Assembly (NCBI RefSeq): GCF_000685095.1
Contig: NZ_BAYE01000001.1
Span: forward strand, 248,001-312,000
Length of the DNA: 64,000 nucleotides
DNA from: Paraburkholderia caledonica NBRC 102488
Lineage (GTDB): Bacteria > Pseudomonadota > Gammaproteobacteria > Burkholderiales > Burkholderiaceae
Direction: 5' to 3'
The position numbers and the translations under genes are program-made. Of the stretch, positions 17,698 through 27,596 are shown piece by piece (position 1 is the stretch's first letter; each line of letters starts with the position of its first letter). The notes beneath the pieces are model-generated. The model was not told the DNA's origin, ran no database searches, and saw nothing but the letters and a program-made list of their open reading frames with translations.

Positions 17698-19095
17698 TCA
17701 CACGCGCCGCCACTCGGTCAACCCGCCGGGTTTGTCTTCAAGTGCAACGCCGGCCTCGAGCAATTCGGCCCGGATCCGGTCTGCTGCCGCATAGTCTTTC
17801 GCCTGCTTGGCGGCCACGCGCTCGGCGATCTTCGCTTCGATCGCGGCGGGTTCCAGCGCGCCCTGTACCGCGGCGCCCGCTGCCTGCTGCAGGTATGCAC
17901 GCGGCTCGCGCCCGAGCAACCCGAGCACCGCGCCGAGCGAGCGCAATTGACGGGCCAGCGCGGGGTCGCGCGTGCGATTTACTTCAGTTGCCAACTCGAA
18001 CAACACCGACACTGCAACCGGCGTGTTGAAGTCGTCATTCATTGCTGCCTGGAAACGTTGGGCATGCATTTCGTTCCAGTCGAGCGCGGCGCCGTCCGGC
18101 GTGACGTCCTTCAGCGCGGTGTACAAACGGCCGAGGGCGTTGCGGGCGTCGTCGATATGCACGTCGCTGTAATTCAACGGCGAACGGTAATGCGCGCGTG
18201 CGATGAAAAAACGCACGACCTCGGCATCGTACTGCGCCAATACTTCGCGAATCGTAAAGAAATTATTCAACGACTTCGACATCTTCTCATTGTCGATCTG
18301 CACGTAGCCGTTGTGCATCCAGTAGTTCACGAAGGTTTGACCGGTAGCAGCTTCGCTCTGCGCGATTTCGTTTTCGTGGTGCGGAAACTGCAAGTCCTGC
18401 CCGCCGCCATGAATGTCGAAGCGCTCGCCAAGCAACGTGCAACCCATAGCCGAGCATTCGATATGCCAACCGGGACGGCCACGGCCATACTTCGAATCCC
18501 ATCCGGTGTCGGCGGGCTCGCCGGCCTTCGACTGCTTCCACAACACGAAGTCGAGCGGGTCTTCTTTCGCGTCGTTTGCGGCAACGCGCTCGCCCGCGCG
18601 CAAATCTTCCAGCGACTTGCCGGAAAGCTTGCCGTAGCCCGCAAACTTGCGCACCGCGTAATTCACGTCGCCGTCGCTCGCCTGATACGCGTAGCCGTTC
18701 GCTTCGAGCTTCTCGATCATGCCCAGCATCTGAGGAATGAAGTCGGTGGCGCGTGGCTCGATGTCGGGCCGCGCGATGCCGAGCGCGTCCGCGTCTTCAT
18801 GCAATGCATGGATGAAGCGATCGGTGAGCGACTTGATCGTCTCGCCGTTTTCGACGGCGCGGCGGATGATCTTGTCGTCGATGTCCGTGATATTGCGCAC
18901 GTACGTTACCTGGTAGCCGAGCGTGCGCAACCACCGCTGCACGATGTCGAATACGACCATCACGCGCGCATGACCGACGTGACAATAGTCGTACACGGTC
19001 ATCCCGCAGACGTACATCCGCACGACGCCTGCTTGCAGGGGCACGAAAGTTTGCTTGTCACGCGCGAGCGTGTTGTAGATGCGCAGTGATTCCAT
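17698..19095 (-). CDS. cysS: Cysteinyl-tRNA synthetase
   Basis: 465 residues from the ATG at 19095 ([20 protein letters not shown]). The ORF could be extended by 20 residues, but those are outside the family. Class I synthetase: the HIGH-type signature is in [18 protein letters not shown], zinc-ligand residues include the Cys of [11 protein letters not shown] and the region [10 protein letters not shown], and the KMSKS loop is [10 protein letters not shown]. It attaches Cys to tRNA-Cys. A gene for an AlkA-type glycosylase follows on the same strand. Confidence 0.96.
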   Translation of the reverse strand: MESLRIYNTLARDKQTFVPLQAGVVRMYVCGMTVYDYCHVGHARVMVVFDIVQRWLRTLGYQVTYVRNITDIDDKIIRRAVENGETIKSLTDRFIHALHEDADALGIARPDIEPRATDFIPQMLGMIEKLEANGYAYQASDGDVNYAVRKFAGYGKLSGKSLEDLRAGERVAANDAKEDPLDFVLWKQSKAGEPADTGWDSKYGRGRPGWHIECSAMGCTLLGERFDIHGGGQDLQFPHHENEIAQSEAATGQTFVNYWMHNGYVQIDNEKMSKSLNNFFTIREVLAQYDAEVVRFFIARAHYRSPLNYSDVHIDDARNALGRLYTALKDVTPDGAALDWNEMHAQRFQAAMNDDFNTPVAVSVLFELATEVNRTRDPALARQLRSLGAVLGLLGREPRAYLQQAAGAAVQGALEPAAIEAKIAERVAAKQAKDYAAADRIRAELLEAGVALEDKPGGLTEWRRV

Positions 19096-19170
19096 AGAGA
19101 ACGGTGCGTGGGCCGAAAGAAATCCGCAATGTGTTTCGTGCGTGCCGTCCAGCAAACACAGGACGGTCGG

Positions 19171-19280
19171 GACGAACTGTTGCCTGACTATTACCTGACT
19201 CCAAGCCGGGCTGTTGCTTGACTGTTGCTTGACTATTTACCCGACTGAGTCTGGCTATGTCCGGCTGTCGCCCGACTGTT
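19171..19280. repeat. Degenerate short tandem repeats upstream of cysS
   Basis: Two exact back-to-back copies of an 11-base unit (CTGTTGCTTGA, 19211-19221 and 19222-19232) are flanked by several imperfect copies: CTGTTGCCTGA, CTATTACCTGA, CTATTTACCCGA and CTGTCGCCCGA. They fill most of the gap between the divergent cysS and TPR-protein genes. No gene is seen in this gap. Confidence 0.75.
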
Positions 19281-19438
19281 GAAACACGCACAGCAGCAAA
19301 CCGGTGCACCTGGTGCGGCGGTCAGACTGCTATCAAGGCGGAGACGACCACGAGTGGCGAAAAGACAGCCGGCGGTTCGACGGAACGCGCAGACCTTTTG
19401 TTAGAATGGCTCGGAGTATAACATCCAGACCCGAGCCT

Positions 19439-20251
19439 ATGAAACCTTCCAGCGGCCGCGCGCGCAGCGCTGCGACCCTTGCCGCGACGGCCTTCGAGAG
19501 CCCCGTGGGCAGCGCCCGCCGCGGCATTGCGCGTGACGTTGCACGCCGCCTCGCACGCGCCGTCACGCTGCGCTTTACCGTGGCTGTCGCCCTCGGCATT
19601 GTGCCGGGCGCCGCCGCGTTCGCGCAGAAAACGCCGACCGTATCGCAAGGTCCCGCAGTGCGCGACAACACGCCGGAAATCGACGCGTCCATCGCACAGA
19701 AAGACTGGCAAGCCTCGCTGACGCAGCTCGACGCGCGCATCGCCTCTAACCCGCGCGACGCGCAGGCCAAGTTCAAGCGCGCCACGGTGCTCGCGCATCT
19801 GAATCGCGACGAGGAAGCGATCACCGCCTTCACCGAGCTCACGCAGTTGTATCCCGAGTTGCCCGAGCCGTATAACAATCTCGCCGCGCTGTACGCAAAG
19901 CACGGCCGTTATGTGGAAGCACGCGCGGCGCTCGAAACCGCGACCAAGGTGAACCCTGGCTACGGCCTCGCTTATGAGAACCTGGGCGACCTCTACCTGC
20001 GCATGGCCAACGAAGCGTACCGGCGCGCGCAGAGTCTCGGAAAGGCAAGCGCCACGACCACGCAGCGCCTCGCCGACATTCAGAAGATCGTGTCGCCGCC
20101 CAAAACGGGCAAGTCGACTAAACGAGCCGCTGCAGTGCAGGAGAACTACACGGAACGGGCCACCGCGAACATGACGCAAACGCCGAGCTTCCAGTACGGC
20201 GGCGCAAACGGCTCGCTCGCCATGCCGCCTTACATGGCCCCCTCGCAATAA
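19439..20251 (+). CDS. Exported tetratricopeptide-repeat protein
   Basis: 270 residues from the ATG at 19439. Upstream ATGs (19304, 19406) are in frame, but a -10-like TAGAAT at 19402-19407 argues that transcription starts after them. A long basic N-region precedes a hydrophobic signal core (LRFTVAVALGIVPGAAAFAQ). Residues about 90-200 are TPR helices (WQASLTQLDARIASNPRDAQ, AITAFTELTQLYPELPEPYN, GRYVEARAALETATKVNPGY). The C-terminal part is low-complexity. It probably acts as a periplasmic scaffold; partners are unknown. It leads a plus-strand run with ppiA, ppiB and lpxH. Confidence 0.85.
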   Translation: MKPSSGRARSAATLAATAFESPVGSARRGIARDVARRLARAVTLRFTVAVALGIVPGAAAFAQKTPTVSQGPAVRDNTPEIDASIAQKDWQASLTQLDARIASNPRDAQAKFKRATVLAHLNRDEEAITAFTELTQLYPELPEPYNNLAALYAKHGRYVEARAALETATKVNPGYGLAYENLGDLYLRMANEAYRRAQSLGKASATTTQRLADIQKIVSPPKTGKSTKRAAAVQENYTERATANMTQTPSFQYGGANGSLAMPPYMAPSQ

Positions 20252-20299
20252 AGCCGCCACGCTCGCGGTCATACGTTTTTTCCAACCCTGAGGATCTTC

Positions 20300-20884
20300 A
20301 TGAAATGGTTGATGTTGGCGCTCGGCAGCGCCGCCCTGATCGCAAACGCACCGGCGTCTGCGCAGTCCGGTTCGCAAGCCGCGCATCCGTCCGTCCTCCT
20401 CAAGACGTCGGAAGGCGATATTCGCGTCGAGTTGTATCCTGAGAAAGCGCCCAAGACAGTCGCCAACTTTCTCGACTATGTGAAGTCCGGTCAGTACAGC
20501 GGTACGATCTTTCATCGTGTCATTCGCGGCTTCATGATTCAGGGCGGCGGTTATACGCAAAGCTTCGCTGAAAAGCCCACGCGCGCGCCGATTCCGCTTG
20601 AAAGCCGCAACGGTCTGAAGAACATGGCAGGCACACTGGCAATGGCGCGCACCAGCGATCCGAATTCGGCAACTGCGCAGTTCTTCATCAACACGGTGGA
20701 CAACGCCGGCCTCGACTACCCGAATCCGGATGGCAACGGCTACGCAGTGTTCGGCAAGGTCACGAGCGGCATGGAGGTCGTGAAGAAGATCGAAGGCACG
20801 CCGACCACTACGCGCGGCCCAATGGGCGACGTACCCCAGAAGCCGGTGGTGATCGAGTCGGCTAGCGTCGTCAGCAGCAAGTAG
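20300..20884 (+). CDS. ppiA: Periplasmic cyclophilin-type peptidyl-prolyl isomerase
   Basis: 194 residues. The signal peptide MKWLMLALGSAALIANAPAS-AQ (residues 1 to about 22) is followed by a cyclophilin domain with [37 protein letters not shown] and [20 protein letters not shown]. It should catalyse Xaa-Pro cis/trans isomerisation of exported proteins. It lies 48 bases after the TPR protein and is a clear paralogue of the cytoplasmic enzyme encoded 170 bases downstream. Confidence 0.94.
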   Translation: MKWLMLALGSAALIANAPASAQSGSQAAHPSVLLKTSEGDIRVELYPEKAPKTVANFLDYVKSGQYSGTIFHRVIRGFMIQGGGYTQSFAEKPTRAPIPLESRNGLKNMAGTLAMARTSDPNSATAQFFINTVDNAGLDYPNPDGNGYAVFGKVTSGMEVVKKIEGTPTTTRGPMGDVPQKPVVIESASVVSSK

Positions 20885-21056
20885 CAGTACAACGACAGCA
20901 CAACAGCACCAACGGAACACGGTGCGCTCACGCAAGCGTCAGATCACGCCCCGGCGCGGCCCGCAGTCGAATGCATGAAGCGCGCGCAAACGCATGAATG
21001 CACACGGCGGCTCACCGCGCCTCTTTCACCCACCCTGTTCATCAAAGGATTCCATC

Positions 21057-21551
21057 ATGGTTGAACTGCATACGAACCACGGCGTCATCAAACTGGAACT
21101 GGACGCCGAGAAAGCGCCGAAGTCGGTTGAGAACTTCCTCAACTACGTGAAGGCCGGCCACTATGACAACACGGTGTTCCACCGCGTGATCGACGGCTTC
21201 ATGATTCAGGGCGGCGGCTTCGAACCGGGCATGAAGCAGAAGCCGACGGCCGAGCCGATCAACAACGAGGCGAACAACGGCCTGAAGAACGTGAACGGCT
21301 CCGTCGCGATGGCTCGCACCAACGACCCGCATTCGGCAACCGCGCAATTCTTCATCAACGTGAACGACAACGACTTCCTGAACCACTCGTCGCCCACACC
21401 GCAAGGCTGGGGCTATGCTGTGTTCGGCAAGGTGGTCGAAGGCATGGACATCGTCGAGAAGATCAAGAAGGTCAAGACGGGTTCGAAGGGTTTTCATCAG
21501 GACGTGCCGGTTGACGACGTCGTGATCGAAAAGGCCGTGATCGTCGACTGA
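21057..21551 (+). CDS. ppiB: Cytoplasmic cyclophilin B, peptidyl-prolyl isomerase
   Basis: 164 residues from the ATG at 21057, which has AAAGGA upstream; an in-frame ATG at 20994 lacks this and adds non-family sequence. It lacks a signal peptide. The fold is all cyclophilin: [58 protein letters not shown] and [20 protein letters not shown]. It should speed proline isomerisation in the cytoplasm. Pairing of ppiB directly ahead of lpxH is common in beta- and gamma-proteobacteria. Confidence 0.96.
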   Translation: MVELHTNHGVIKLELDAEKAPKSVENFLNYVKAGHYDNTVFHRVIDGFMIQGGGFEPGMKQKPTAEPINNEANNGLKNVNGSVAMARTNDPHSATAQFFINVNDNDFLNHSSPTPQGWGYAVFGKVVEGMDIVEKIKKVKTGSKGFHQDVPVDDVVIEKAVIVD

Positions 21552-21603
21552 TTGCCGGTCGCAGGCGCGCTCACACTACAAAGACCAGACTCAGGCACCT
21601 TCA

Positions 21604-22401
21604 ATGCTGCAAGAAACGCCGCTGCGAAGCGTCGCCGCGGGCGTGCCTGGCGAGGGCAAACGCCCGCACGCCGCACGCCCGTTTTTGTTTCTCTCCGACA
21701 TTCATTTGAGCGAGGCGATTCCGCGCACGGTCGCCGCGTTCGAACACTTCATTCGGGTCACAGCCGACCAGGCGGATTCCGTTTTCATTCTCGGCGATCT
21801 GTTCGAATACTGGATCGGCGACGACATGCTCGTCGAGCCGTTCGTCGCGCGCATGGCCGCTCTTTTGCACACGCTGACCGAGCGTGGTATCGCGCTTTAC
21901 ATCATGCATGGCAATCGCGATTTTCTGCTCGGCAAGCGCTTCATGAGAGCGGCCGGCGCAATCTGGCTACCCGATCCGTTCGTGATCACCGCGTTCGGCA
22001 CGCGCATCGCGCTCGCGCACGGCGATCGCCTGTGCACCGCCGATCGCGGGTATCAGATCTTCCGTGGCTTCGCGCGCAATCGTCTCGCGCAGATGCTGTT
22101 TCTCGCGTCGCCGTTTTCGTGGCGTCAGGCGCTCGCGGAAAACATGCGGTCGAAAAGCGAGCATGGCCGCTCGCGGCCTGTCTCGCTGAAATACGACGTA
22201 ACGCCGAAAGGCGTCGCGTCGTTATTCAAATGGTCGAAAGCGGCAACGATGATTCACGGGCACACGCACCGCCCTGCTCGTCATCGCGATCCCGGCGGAA
22301 TACGCTGGGTACTGCCGGACTGGGATCTGGATCATGGCGAACGGCGCGGCGGCTACCTGCGTATCGACGCCGAAGGAATTCGCGCGTTGCCGCTCGATTG
22401 A
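21604..22401 (+). CDS. lpxH: UDP-2,3-diacylglucosamine diphosphatase
   Basis: 265 residues. Hydrolyses UDP-2,3-diacylglucosamine to lipid X plus UMP, the fourth step of lipid A synthesis, at the inner-membrane face. It shows the calcineurin-like metal motifs in order: FLSDIHLSEAIP (D-x-H), LGDLFEYWIGDD (GD), MHGNRDFLLGKRF (GNRD), ALAHGDRLCTAD and MIHGHTHRPARH (GHTH). The N-terminus is about 20 residues longer than E. coli LpxH. It lies 52 bases after ppiB and converges with cysE. Confidence 0.96.
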   Translation: MLQETPLRSVAAGVPGEGKRPHAARPFLFLSDIHLSEAIPRTVAAFEHFIRVTADQADSVFILGDLFEYWIGDDMLVEPFVARMAALLHTLTERGIALYIMHGNRDFLLGKRFMRAAGAIWLPDPFVITAFGTRIALAHGDRLCTADRGYQIFRGFARNRLAQMLFLASPFSWRQALAENMRSKSEHGRSRPVSLKYDVTPKGVASLFKWSKAATMIHGHTHRPARHRDPGGIRWVLPDWDLDHGERRGGYLRIDAEGIRALPLD

Positions 22402-22471
22402 GTGCGATAGAGTGAAGCCGCCGCGCGTTGCGCACACCGGTACGTCAACGGCGATAGGTCACCGGTTCGGA

Positions 22472-23440
22472 TCAACGCCCCACCACTGCTCCATCCAGCT
22501 TGCCGGCGATTGCAGCGGACAGGCGCCGCAAATCTAGCAGTGCTGCGTCGGCGCCTTGCAGTCCTTCGAGACTGGTGCCGAGATGCTCGAGCGCCATCAC
22601 GATTTCGTCGATGCGTTTCGCTTGCGTGGCCGCATGATCGATGAGCCCATGAATGGCGAGCGACACCGGATCGTCGGCATTTGGCGTGATCCCGTATGCG
22701 CAGAAGCCGCTACGCTCGACAGCGAGCTTGCCGCTCTCGCGAGTTGTGTCGCTAGCGGAGGCGGGTTCATTCGTTGCAGCATCGAGAGCCGCGCTCGCGC
22801 CGCGGTTTCTAGCCGCATTCACAGCCGCATTATCAGCCCCATTGGCAACCCCGTTGCCCCCCGCATTAGCAGCCGCCCTTGAGACGACCGAAGCCGCAGC
22901 GGCCGCGGCAGCAGTTGAAGCCGCCGCCGGCACGATGACTCTCGCCGGATTGCCCACAGCGGTGCCGCCAGCCGGCACGGGCTTGGTCACCACTGCATTC
23001 GATCCGATCTTCGCGTCCGCGCCGATCGTAAAACCGCCGAGAATCTTCGCGCCCGCACCTACGATCACGCCGCGCTCGAGCGTCGGATGCCGTTTCGCGC
23101 CGCGCGTGAGCGACGTGCCGCCGAGCGTCACGCCCTGATATATCGTGCAATCGTCGCCGATCTGTGCGGTCTCGCCGATCACCACGCCCATGCCGTGATC
23201 GATGAACACACGACGCCCGACCGTCGCCCCCGGATGAATTTCGATGCCCGTCATGAAGCGCGCCATCTGCGAGACGAAACGCGCGAGCCAGCGGCGCCGC
23301 GCCTGCCAGCATGCATGCGCGAGCCTGTGGAACACCAACGCGTGCAAGCCCGGATAACACGTGAGCACTTCCCAGGCACTGCGGGCAGCGGGATCGCGCT
23401 CGCGGATCGTGGCAATGTCTTCGCGAAGTCTCGTGAACAT
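22472..23440 (-). CDS. cysE: Serine O-acetyltransferase with Ala-rich linker and C-terminal extension
   Basis: 322 residues from the ATG at 23440 ([20 protein letters not shown]), the conserved start of this family; the open frame extends 75 codons upstream without family sequence. It acetylates serine for cysteine synthesis. The left-handed beta-helix of hexapeptide repeats spans about residues 64-170 ([57 protein letters not shown]). Unlike standard short SATs it then has a roughly 60-residue Ala/Asn/Ser-rich linker (about 171-232) and a helical C-terminus (about 255-315). The usual CysK-binding terminal Ile is not obvious; the chain ends VVGR. Confidence 0.92.
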   Translation of the reverse strand: MFTRLREDIATIRERDPAARSAWEVLTCYPGLHALVFHRLAHACWQARRRWLARFVSQMARFMTGIEIHPGATVGRRVFIDHGMGVVIGETAQIGDDCTIYQGVTLGGTSLTRGAKRHPTLERGVIVGAGAKILGGFTIGADAKIGSNAVVTKPVPAGGTAVGNPARVIVPAAASTAAAAAAASVVSRAAANAGGNGVANGADNAAVNAARNRGASAALDAATNEPASASDTTRESGKLAVERSGFCAYGITPNADDPVSLAIHGLIDHAATQAKRIDEIVMALEHLGTSLEGLQGADAALLDLRRLSAAIAGKLDGAVVGR

Positions 23441-23651
23441 GGCAGGGAGTGTGTTGTGTGGGATAGAGACCGCATGCGCGAACCGCGTTGCGCGTGCAGG
23501 AGCGCCGCATAGCAGCGCGGCAGCTTTGCTTAGAACGTCTGGAGGATTGTAGGACGGTTCCCGAAAACCTGCCGGAAGTCCATGTAGCGCAAAAGGTCGT
23601 CGTGTTAGTCGAGCGCCGCCAAGCTGCCGCTCGTACAAATAGCGCGCCGCG

Positions 23652-24491
23652 CTACTGCGAGCCACCGTCCTTGTGGCCTGTCTTCAGAAGGATGTGTTTG
23701 GCGATGCCGCGCACGATATTGACTTCCTCCCGCTCCAGGCCCGAGCGCGCGAAAAGCCGCCGCAAGCGCGACATCAGCTTCTTCGGATTCGCGGGGTCGA
23801 GGAATTCGAGCGCGACGAGCGCGCTTTCGAGGTGCGCAAACATGCTTTCAATTTCATTGCTGGCAGCACGCGTGCCTGCAGGCTCGGCGGATGCGGCTGA
23901 CGTTTGCGGCGCACGCATGGCAGGCGCGGTTGTGTCGGAGCCGCTCGTCAGATAGATCATGCGCAGCTCGTACGCCAACACCTGCACCGCTTGTGCAAGG
24001 TTGAGCGAACTGTAGGCCGGATTGGCGGGGATGTGGGCAAGCGCGCTGCATCGCTCGACGTCTTCATTCGATAAGCCAGTGCGCTCGTTGCCGAACACGA
24101 GCGCGATCTCGCCGTGCAACGCCTCGTCGCGCGCGAGACTTGCGGCTGCGCGGGGCGTCCATTGTGGAGGACCGTATTCGCGCTGCCGCGCGGTCAGCGC
24201 GATCGACCAATGCACGCCCGAGAGTGCATCGGCAAGCGTCGGCACGACATGGGCCGACGCGAGCACGTCGTCGGCGCCACTTGCCATTGCGATGGCTTCC
24301 GGATCGCTCTGCACATTCGGCACACGTGGCGAGACCAGCACGAGCCGCGAAAAACCCATGGTCTTGAGCGCCCGCGCGGCGGCGCCGACGTTGCCCGGAT
24401 GGCTCGGCTCGACAAGCACGAAGCGCGTGGAGGTGAAGCCGCCGCGCAAGTCGGCCACGGCGGGATCGGAGGAATGGTGGGTGTGGTCCAC
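23652..24491 (-). CDS. trmJ: tRNA (cytidine/uridine-2'-O-)-methyltransferase, TrmJ type
   Basis: 279 residues. SPOUT-family enzyme that methylates the 2'-hydroxyl of tRNA position 32. It shows the SpoU motifs [20 protein letters not shown] (motif 1), [20 protein letters not shown] (motif 2) and [20 protein letters not shown] (motif 3 of the trefoil knot). The C-terminal helical extension with [18 protein letters not shown] is typical of TrmJ. It lies upstream of cysE on the same strand and is transcribed divergently from suhB. Confidence 0.94.
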   Translation of the reverse strand: MDHTHHSSDPAVADLRGGFTSTRFVLVEPSHPGNVGAAARALKTMGFSRLVLVSPRVPNVQSDPEAIAMASGADDVLASAHVVPTLADALSGVHWSIALTARQREYGPPQWTPRAAASLARDEALHGEIALVFGNERTGLSNEDVERCSALAHIPANPAYSSLNLAQAVQVLAYELRMIYLTSGSDTTAPAMRAPQTSAASAEPAGTRAASNEIESMFAHLESALVALEFLDPANPKKLMSRLRRLFARSGLEREEVNIVRGIAKHILLKTGHKDGGSQ

Positions 24492-24930
24492 GGTGAAATT
24501 CTGCTAGCGAAAGAACGCGTATGGTAGCGCCAACGCAGAGATCCGCCGAAATACCTGCGATGTTGCACGCGATAGCACGCGATGGCACGCACCGCGTTGC
24601 CCGTCATATGGCACGTCGCATCGCTTGTCACGTCCCAAAGCGCGCGCCCATTGAAATGCGCATGACGGCCCTGCCCGCCTCGAACGCTGCCGCGACCTGC
24701 GGACTAAGGTAAAATAACGCGATTCGCGTCCGGCATGGTCAGTGCATGCAATGAGCAAAACCGGGCGCTTCGTTCTTATTCAATTCGTCTCCGTTGGCGG
24801 AATGCGTACCGGTCACGTGCCGGGCGAGCATTCCGTGCTGTTTCTGCGCCTCATCGAGGGCGCCAATTAGTGTGCGCGTAGCGCCATTCACCGGCAAGCA
24901 GCCGTGCTGCCCCGGCACAAGGATCAATCC
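24492..24930. other. Divergent intergenic region between trmJ and suhB
   Basis: About 439 bases with no supported gene. A TAAAAT at 24710-24715 could be a -10 box for suhB, with no convincing -35. An open frame at the 3' part continues in frame into suhB but lacks family similarity, so it was not taken as coding. Confidence 0.4.
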
Positions 24931-25734
24931 ATGCATCCCATGCTCAATATCGCTGTCAAGGCCGCGCGCCGCGCAGCTCAAATCATTAACCGCGCGTCGC
25001 TCGATCTCGATCTGATTCAGGTCAGCAAGAAACAGCACAACGATTTCGTCACGGAGATCGACAAAGCGTCTGAAGCTGCGATCATCGACACGCTGAAGAC
25101 CGCCTATCCCGATCACGCGATCCTCGCCGAAGAATCCGGCAAGTCGGACAACGAGTCCGAGTACCAGTGGATCATCGATCCGCTCGACGGCACTACCAAC
25201 TTCATTCACGGCTTTCCGTACTACTGCGTGTCGATCGCGCTGGCTCACAAGGGCATCGTGACGCAGGCCGTTGTCTACGATCCGACCCGCAACGACCTCT
25301 TCACAGCTTCGCGTGGCCGCGGCGCGTTCCTGAACGACCGCCGCATTCGCGTCGCCAAGCGTGACCGGCTGGCTGACGGCCTGATCGGCACCGGCTTTCC
25401 GTTCCGCGAAACCGACGGCCTCGAAGCGTATGGCCGCCAGTTCGCGGAAATGACGCAAGCGTGCGCGGGCCTGCGCCGTCCCGGCGCCGCCGCGCTCGAT
25501 CTCGCAAACGTCGCTGCGGGCCGCATGGACGGCTTCTTCGAGCAAGGCCTGAACCCGTGGGACGTCGCCGCGGGCAGCCTGCTGATTACCGAAGCAGGCG
25601 GTCTGGTGGGCAATTACACCGGCGACTCCGAGTTCCTGCACGTTGGCGAAATTGTCGCCGGTAATCCAAAGATCTACGCGCAGATGGTGCCGATCCTGTC
25701 GCGCTACAGCCGCACGCGCCAGCAAGCGGCTTAA
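24931..25734 (+). CDS. suhB: Inositol-1-monophosphatase family protein SuhB
   Basis: 267 residues from the ATG at 24931 ([20 protein letters not shown]), the usual family start. It hydrolyses inositol monophosphate in a Mg-dependent reaction; in E. coli the homologue also acts with NusA/NusG in rRNA antitermination. Metal-site motifs: LAEESGKSD (E of motif A), [15 protein letters not shown] (DPLDGT), and [19 protein letters not shown] (WD near the C-terminus). It ends just before a compact hairpin terminator. Confidence 0.96.
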   Translation: MHPMLNIAVKAARRAAQIINRASLDLDLIQVSKKQHNDFVTEIDKASEAAIIDTLKTAYPDHAILAEESGKSDNESEYQWIIDPLDGTTNFIHGFPYYCVSIALAHKGIVTQAVVYDPTRNDLFTASRGRGAFLNDRRIRVAKRDRLADGLIGTGFPFRETDGLEAYGRQFAEMTQACAGLRRPGAAALDLANVAAGRMDGFFEQGLNPWDVAAGSLLITEAGGLVGNYTGDSEFLHVGEIVAGNPKIYAQMVPILSRYSRTRQQAA

Positions 25735-25873
25735 CGGCGCGCAACGGGGCTCGGTCGTAGTCAGTCTTCCGGCACACAGAGGGCTGCAACGGGCTCGCCC
25801 GGTGTTTTGAATCCCGCGGCAACACGGGGAGCGAATCGAGCGAGTCAGAAATCGTAGCGGGCAGAATCACGAC

Positions 25874-25895
25874 AAGCGGCTTCGGCCGCTTTTTC
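25874..25895 (+). terminator. Rho-independent terminator after suhB
   Basis: A 6-bp stem AGCGGC/GCCGCT closes a TTCG tetraloop (25881-25884), followed by a run of five T. Compact and GC-rich, it lies about 140 bases after the suhB stop, ahead of lplT. Confidence 0.75.
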
Positions 25896-26060
25896 GTTGG
25901 CGCGCCTGCATCGCGCGAGCGTTCGTGCTACAAAGCGGGAAGCCGCGCCGGCGCACCTCTCTCGCCGGCTGCATTTCGCGTTCCACGCTGCGCCCGCATG
26001 CGCGCCTCGTATGCGCCTTTCTCTGCGCCTAAGGCTAGCGCGCAGCTTCCCATCCGCTTC

Positions 26061-27359
26061 ATGAAAAAAGGCTTCTACACAATTATCGCGGCGCAGTTCA
26101 TTTCGTCGCTGGCGGACAATGCCCTGCTGATCGCCGCCATCGCATTGTTGTCGGTGATCCGTTCGGCCGCGTGGGTCACGCCGTTGCTGCAGATTTTTTT
26201 CACCGTCTCGTACGTGCTGCTCGCGCCCTTCGTCGGCGCGTTTGCAGACTCCATGCAAAAGCGCCACGTGATGTTCATCTCGAACGCGCTGAAGGCGAGC
26301 GGCTGTCTGATGATGATCGTAGGCGTGCATCCGATGATCGCCTATGGCGTGGTCGGCTTCGGCGCGGCCGCCTATTCTCCCGCGAAGTACGGCATTCTCA
26401 CCGAGTTGTTGCCGGCCGAGAAACTCGTCAAGGCAAACGCATGGCTCGAATCGGCGACCGTGCTGTCGACGATCGTCGGCACGATGGTGGGCGGTGCGCT
26501 CATCAGCACATTTGCCGATAAATTCGTTGCACACGTTCATCTGCCGCTGATCCGCTCATCGGCCGATCTTGCGATGTTCGCCGTGATGCTCACCTACGCG
26601 ATCGCCGCGGGCATCAACGTGTTCATTCCCGACACCGGCGCACGTTATCCGAACCGCCTGTCAGAACCGACGAAGCTCGTTGGCGACTTCTATCATTGCT
26701 TCAACGTGCTGTGGGCCGACAAACTGGCACAGATCGCGTTATGGGTGACGACGCTCATGTGGGGCGGAGCCGTGACCCTGCAATTGCTCGTGCTGAAATG
26801 GGCCAATGTGAACCTCGGCCTGTCGCTCTCGAAGGCGGCCGTCATGCAGGGCGTCACCGGTCTGGGCATTGCCGTCGGTGCGACAGCGGCGGCCGCGCTG
26901 ATTCCGCTGCGCCGTTCGCTCACGGTGCTGCCGGTCGGCATCGTCACCGGCGCGGTGGCGATTGCAATGGCGTTCTACAACAAGAACCTGTTCCCCGCGG
27001 ACGCGGGCGTCCACATCGGCTCGTATGTCGCACCGGCCTATATCCTTCTCGCCTATCCGCTGATGATCCTGCTCGGCGCGCTGTCCGGCTTTTTTATCGT
27101 GCCGATGAACGCAATTCTTCAGCATCGCGGCGCGACGCTGCTGTCCGCCGGCCATTCGATCGCGGTGCAGAACTTCAACCAGAATCTGGCCGTGCTGCTG
27201 ATGCTCGGCGCGTACGCGCTGCTGCTCACCGCCAGGATGCCTGCACAATGGATCATCGTCGTGTTCGGCGCGTTCATCACGTTCATGATGTGGCTCGCGA
27301 AACGGCGCAGCGCGGCGAACGAACGCACTGCCGATATGCGCGCGCTGCTCGAAGAGTGA
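26061..27359 (+). CDS. lplT: Lysophospholipid transporter, major facilitator family
   Basis: 432 residues from the ATG at 26061 (MKKGFYTIIAAQFISSLADN), the normal LplT start; a longer frame from 25998 is unlikely. About 12 membrane helices, with MFS-type loop residues. LplT moves lysophosphatidylethanolamine inward across the inner membrane for re-acylation by Aas. No aas gene is adjacent, unlike in E. coli. C-terminal FVPMNA-type segment: FFIVPMNAILQHRGATLLSA. Confidence 0.92.
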   Translation: MKKGFYTIIAAQFISSLADNALLIAAIALLSVIRSAAWVTPLLQIFFTVSYVLLAPFVGAFADSMQKRHVMFISNALKASGCLMMIVGVHPMIAYGVVGFGAAAYSPAKYGILTELLPAEKLVKANAWLESATVLSTIVGTMVGGALISTFADKFVAHVHLPLIRSSADLAMFAVMLTYAIAAGINVFIPDTGARYPNRLSEPTKLVGDFYHCFNVLWADKLAQIALWVTTLMWGGAVTLQLLVLKWANVNLGLSLSKAAVMQGVTGLGIAVGATAAAALIPLRRSLTVLPVGIVTGAVAIAMAFYNKNLFPADAGVHIGSYVAPAYILLAYPLMILLGALSGFFIVPMNAILQHRGATLLSAGHSIAVQNFNQNLAVLLMLGAYALLLTARMPAQWIIVVFGAFITFMMWLAKRRSAANERTADMRALLEE

Positions 27360-27414
27360 CGTCTGCACGAGTGGGGAGTTATTCGTGCACGTCGCGGGCG
27401 TATGCGCGAGTTCG

Positions 27415-27490
27415 CCGTGCTGGGGTGTGCTTGGGCGTGCTTGTGTGTGCCTGCGATTGCCCGGAATATGCTTGCCTGTGCTTGCGGCCC
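27415..27490. repeat. Low-complexity TGCTTG-rich tract upstream of mutS
   Basis: Successive imperfect copies of a GTGCTTG/GTGTGCCTG-like word (GTGTGCTTGGGCGTGCTTGT, GTGTGCCTGCG, ATGCTTGCCTGTGCTTGCGG) fill part of the 237-base gap between lplT and mutS. No gene is seen in this gap. Confidence 0.6.
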
Positions 27491-27596
27491 GAGCAATCCG
27501 CGTGACAGCGTGGGTTGGCCATCCGGCCAGGGTCCGCTGGCCGCGCCGGCGGGTTAAACTCACGCCCTGAACAGCTAACGCAAAAAGATACCGAGG

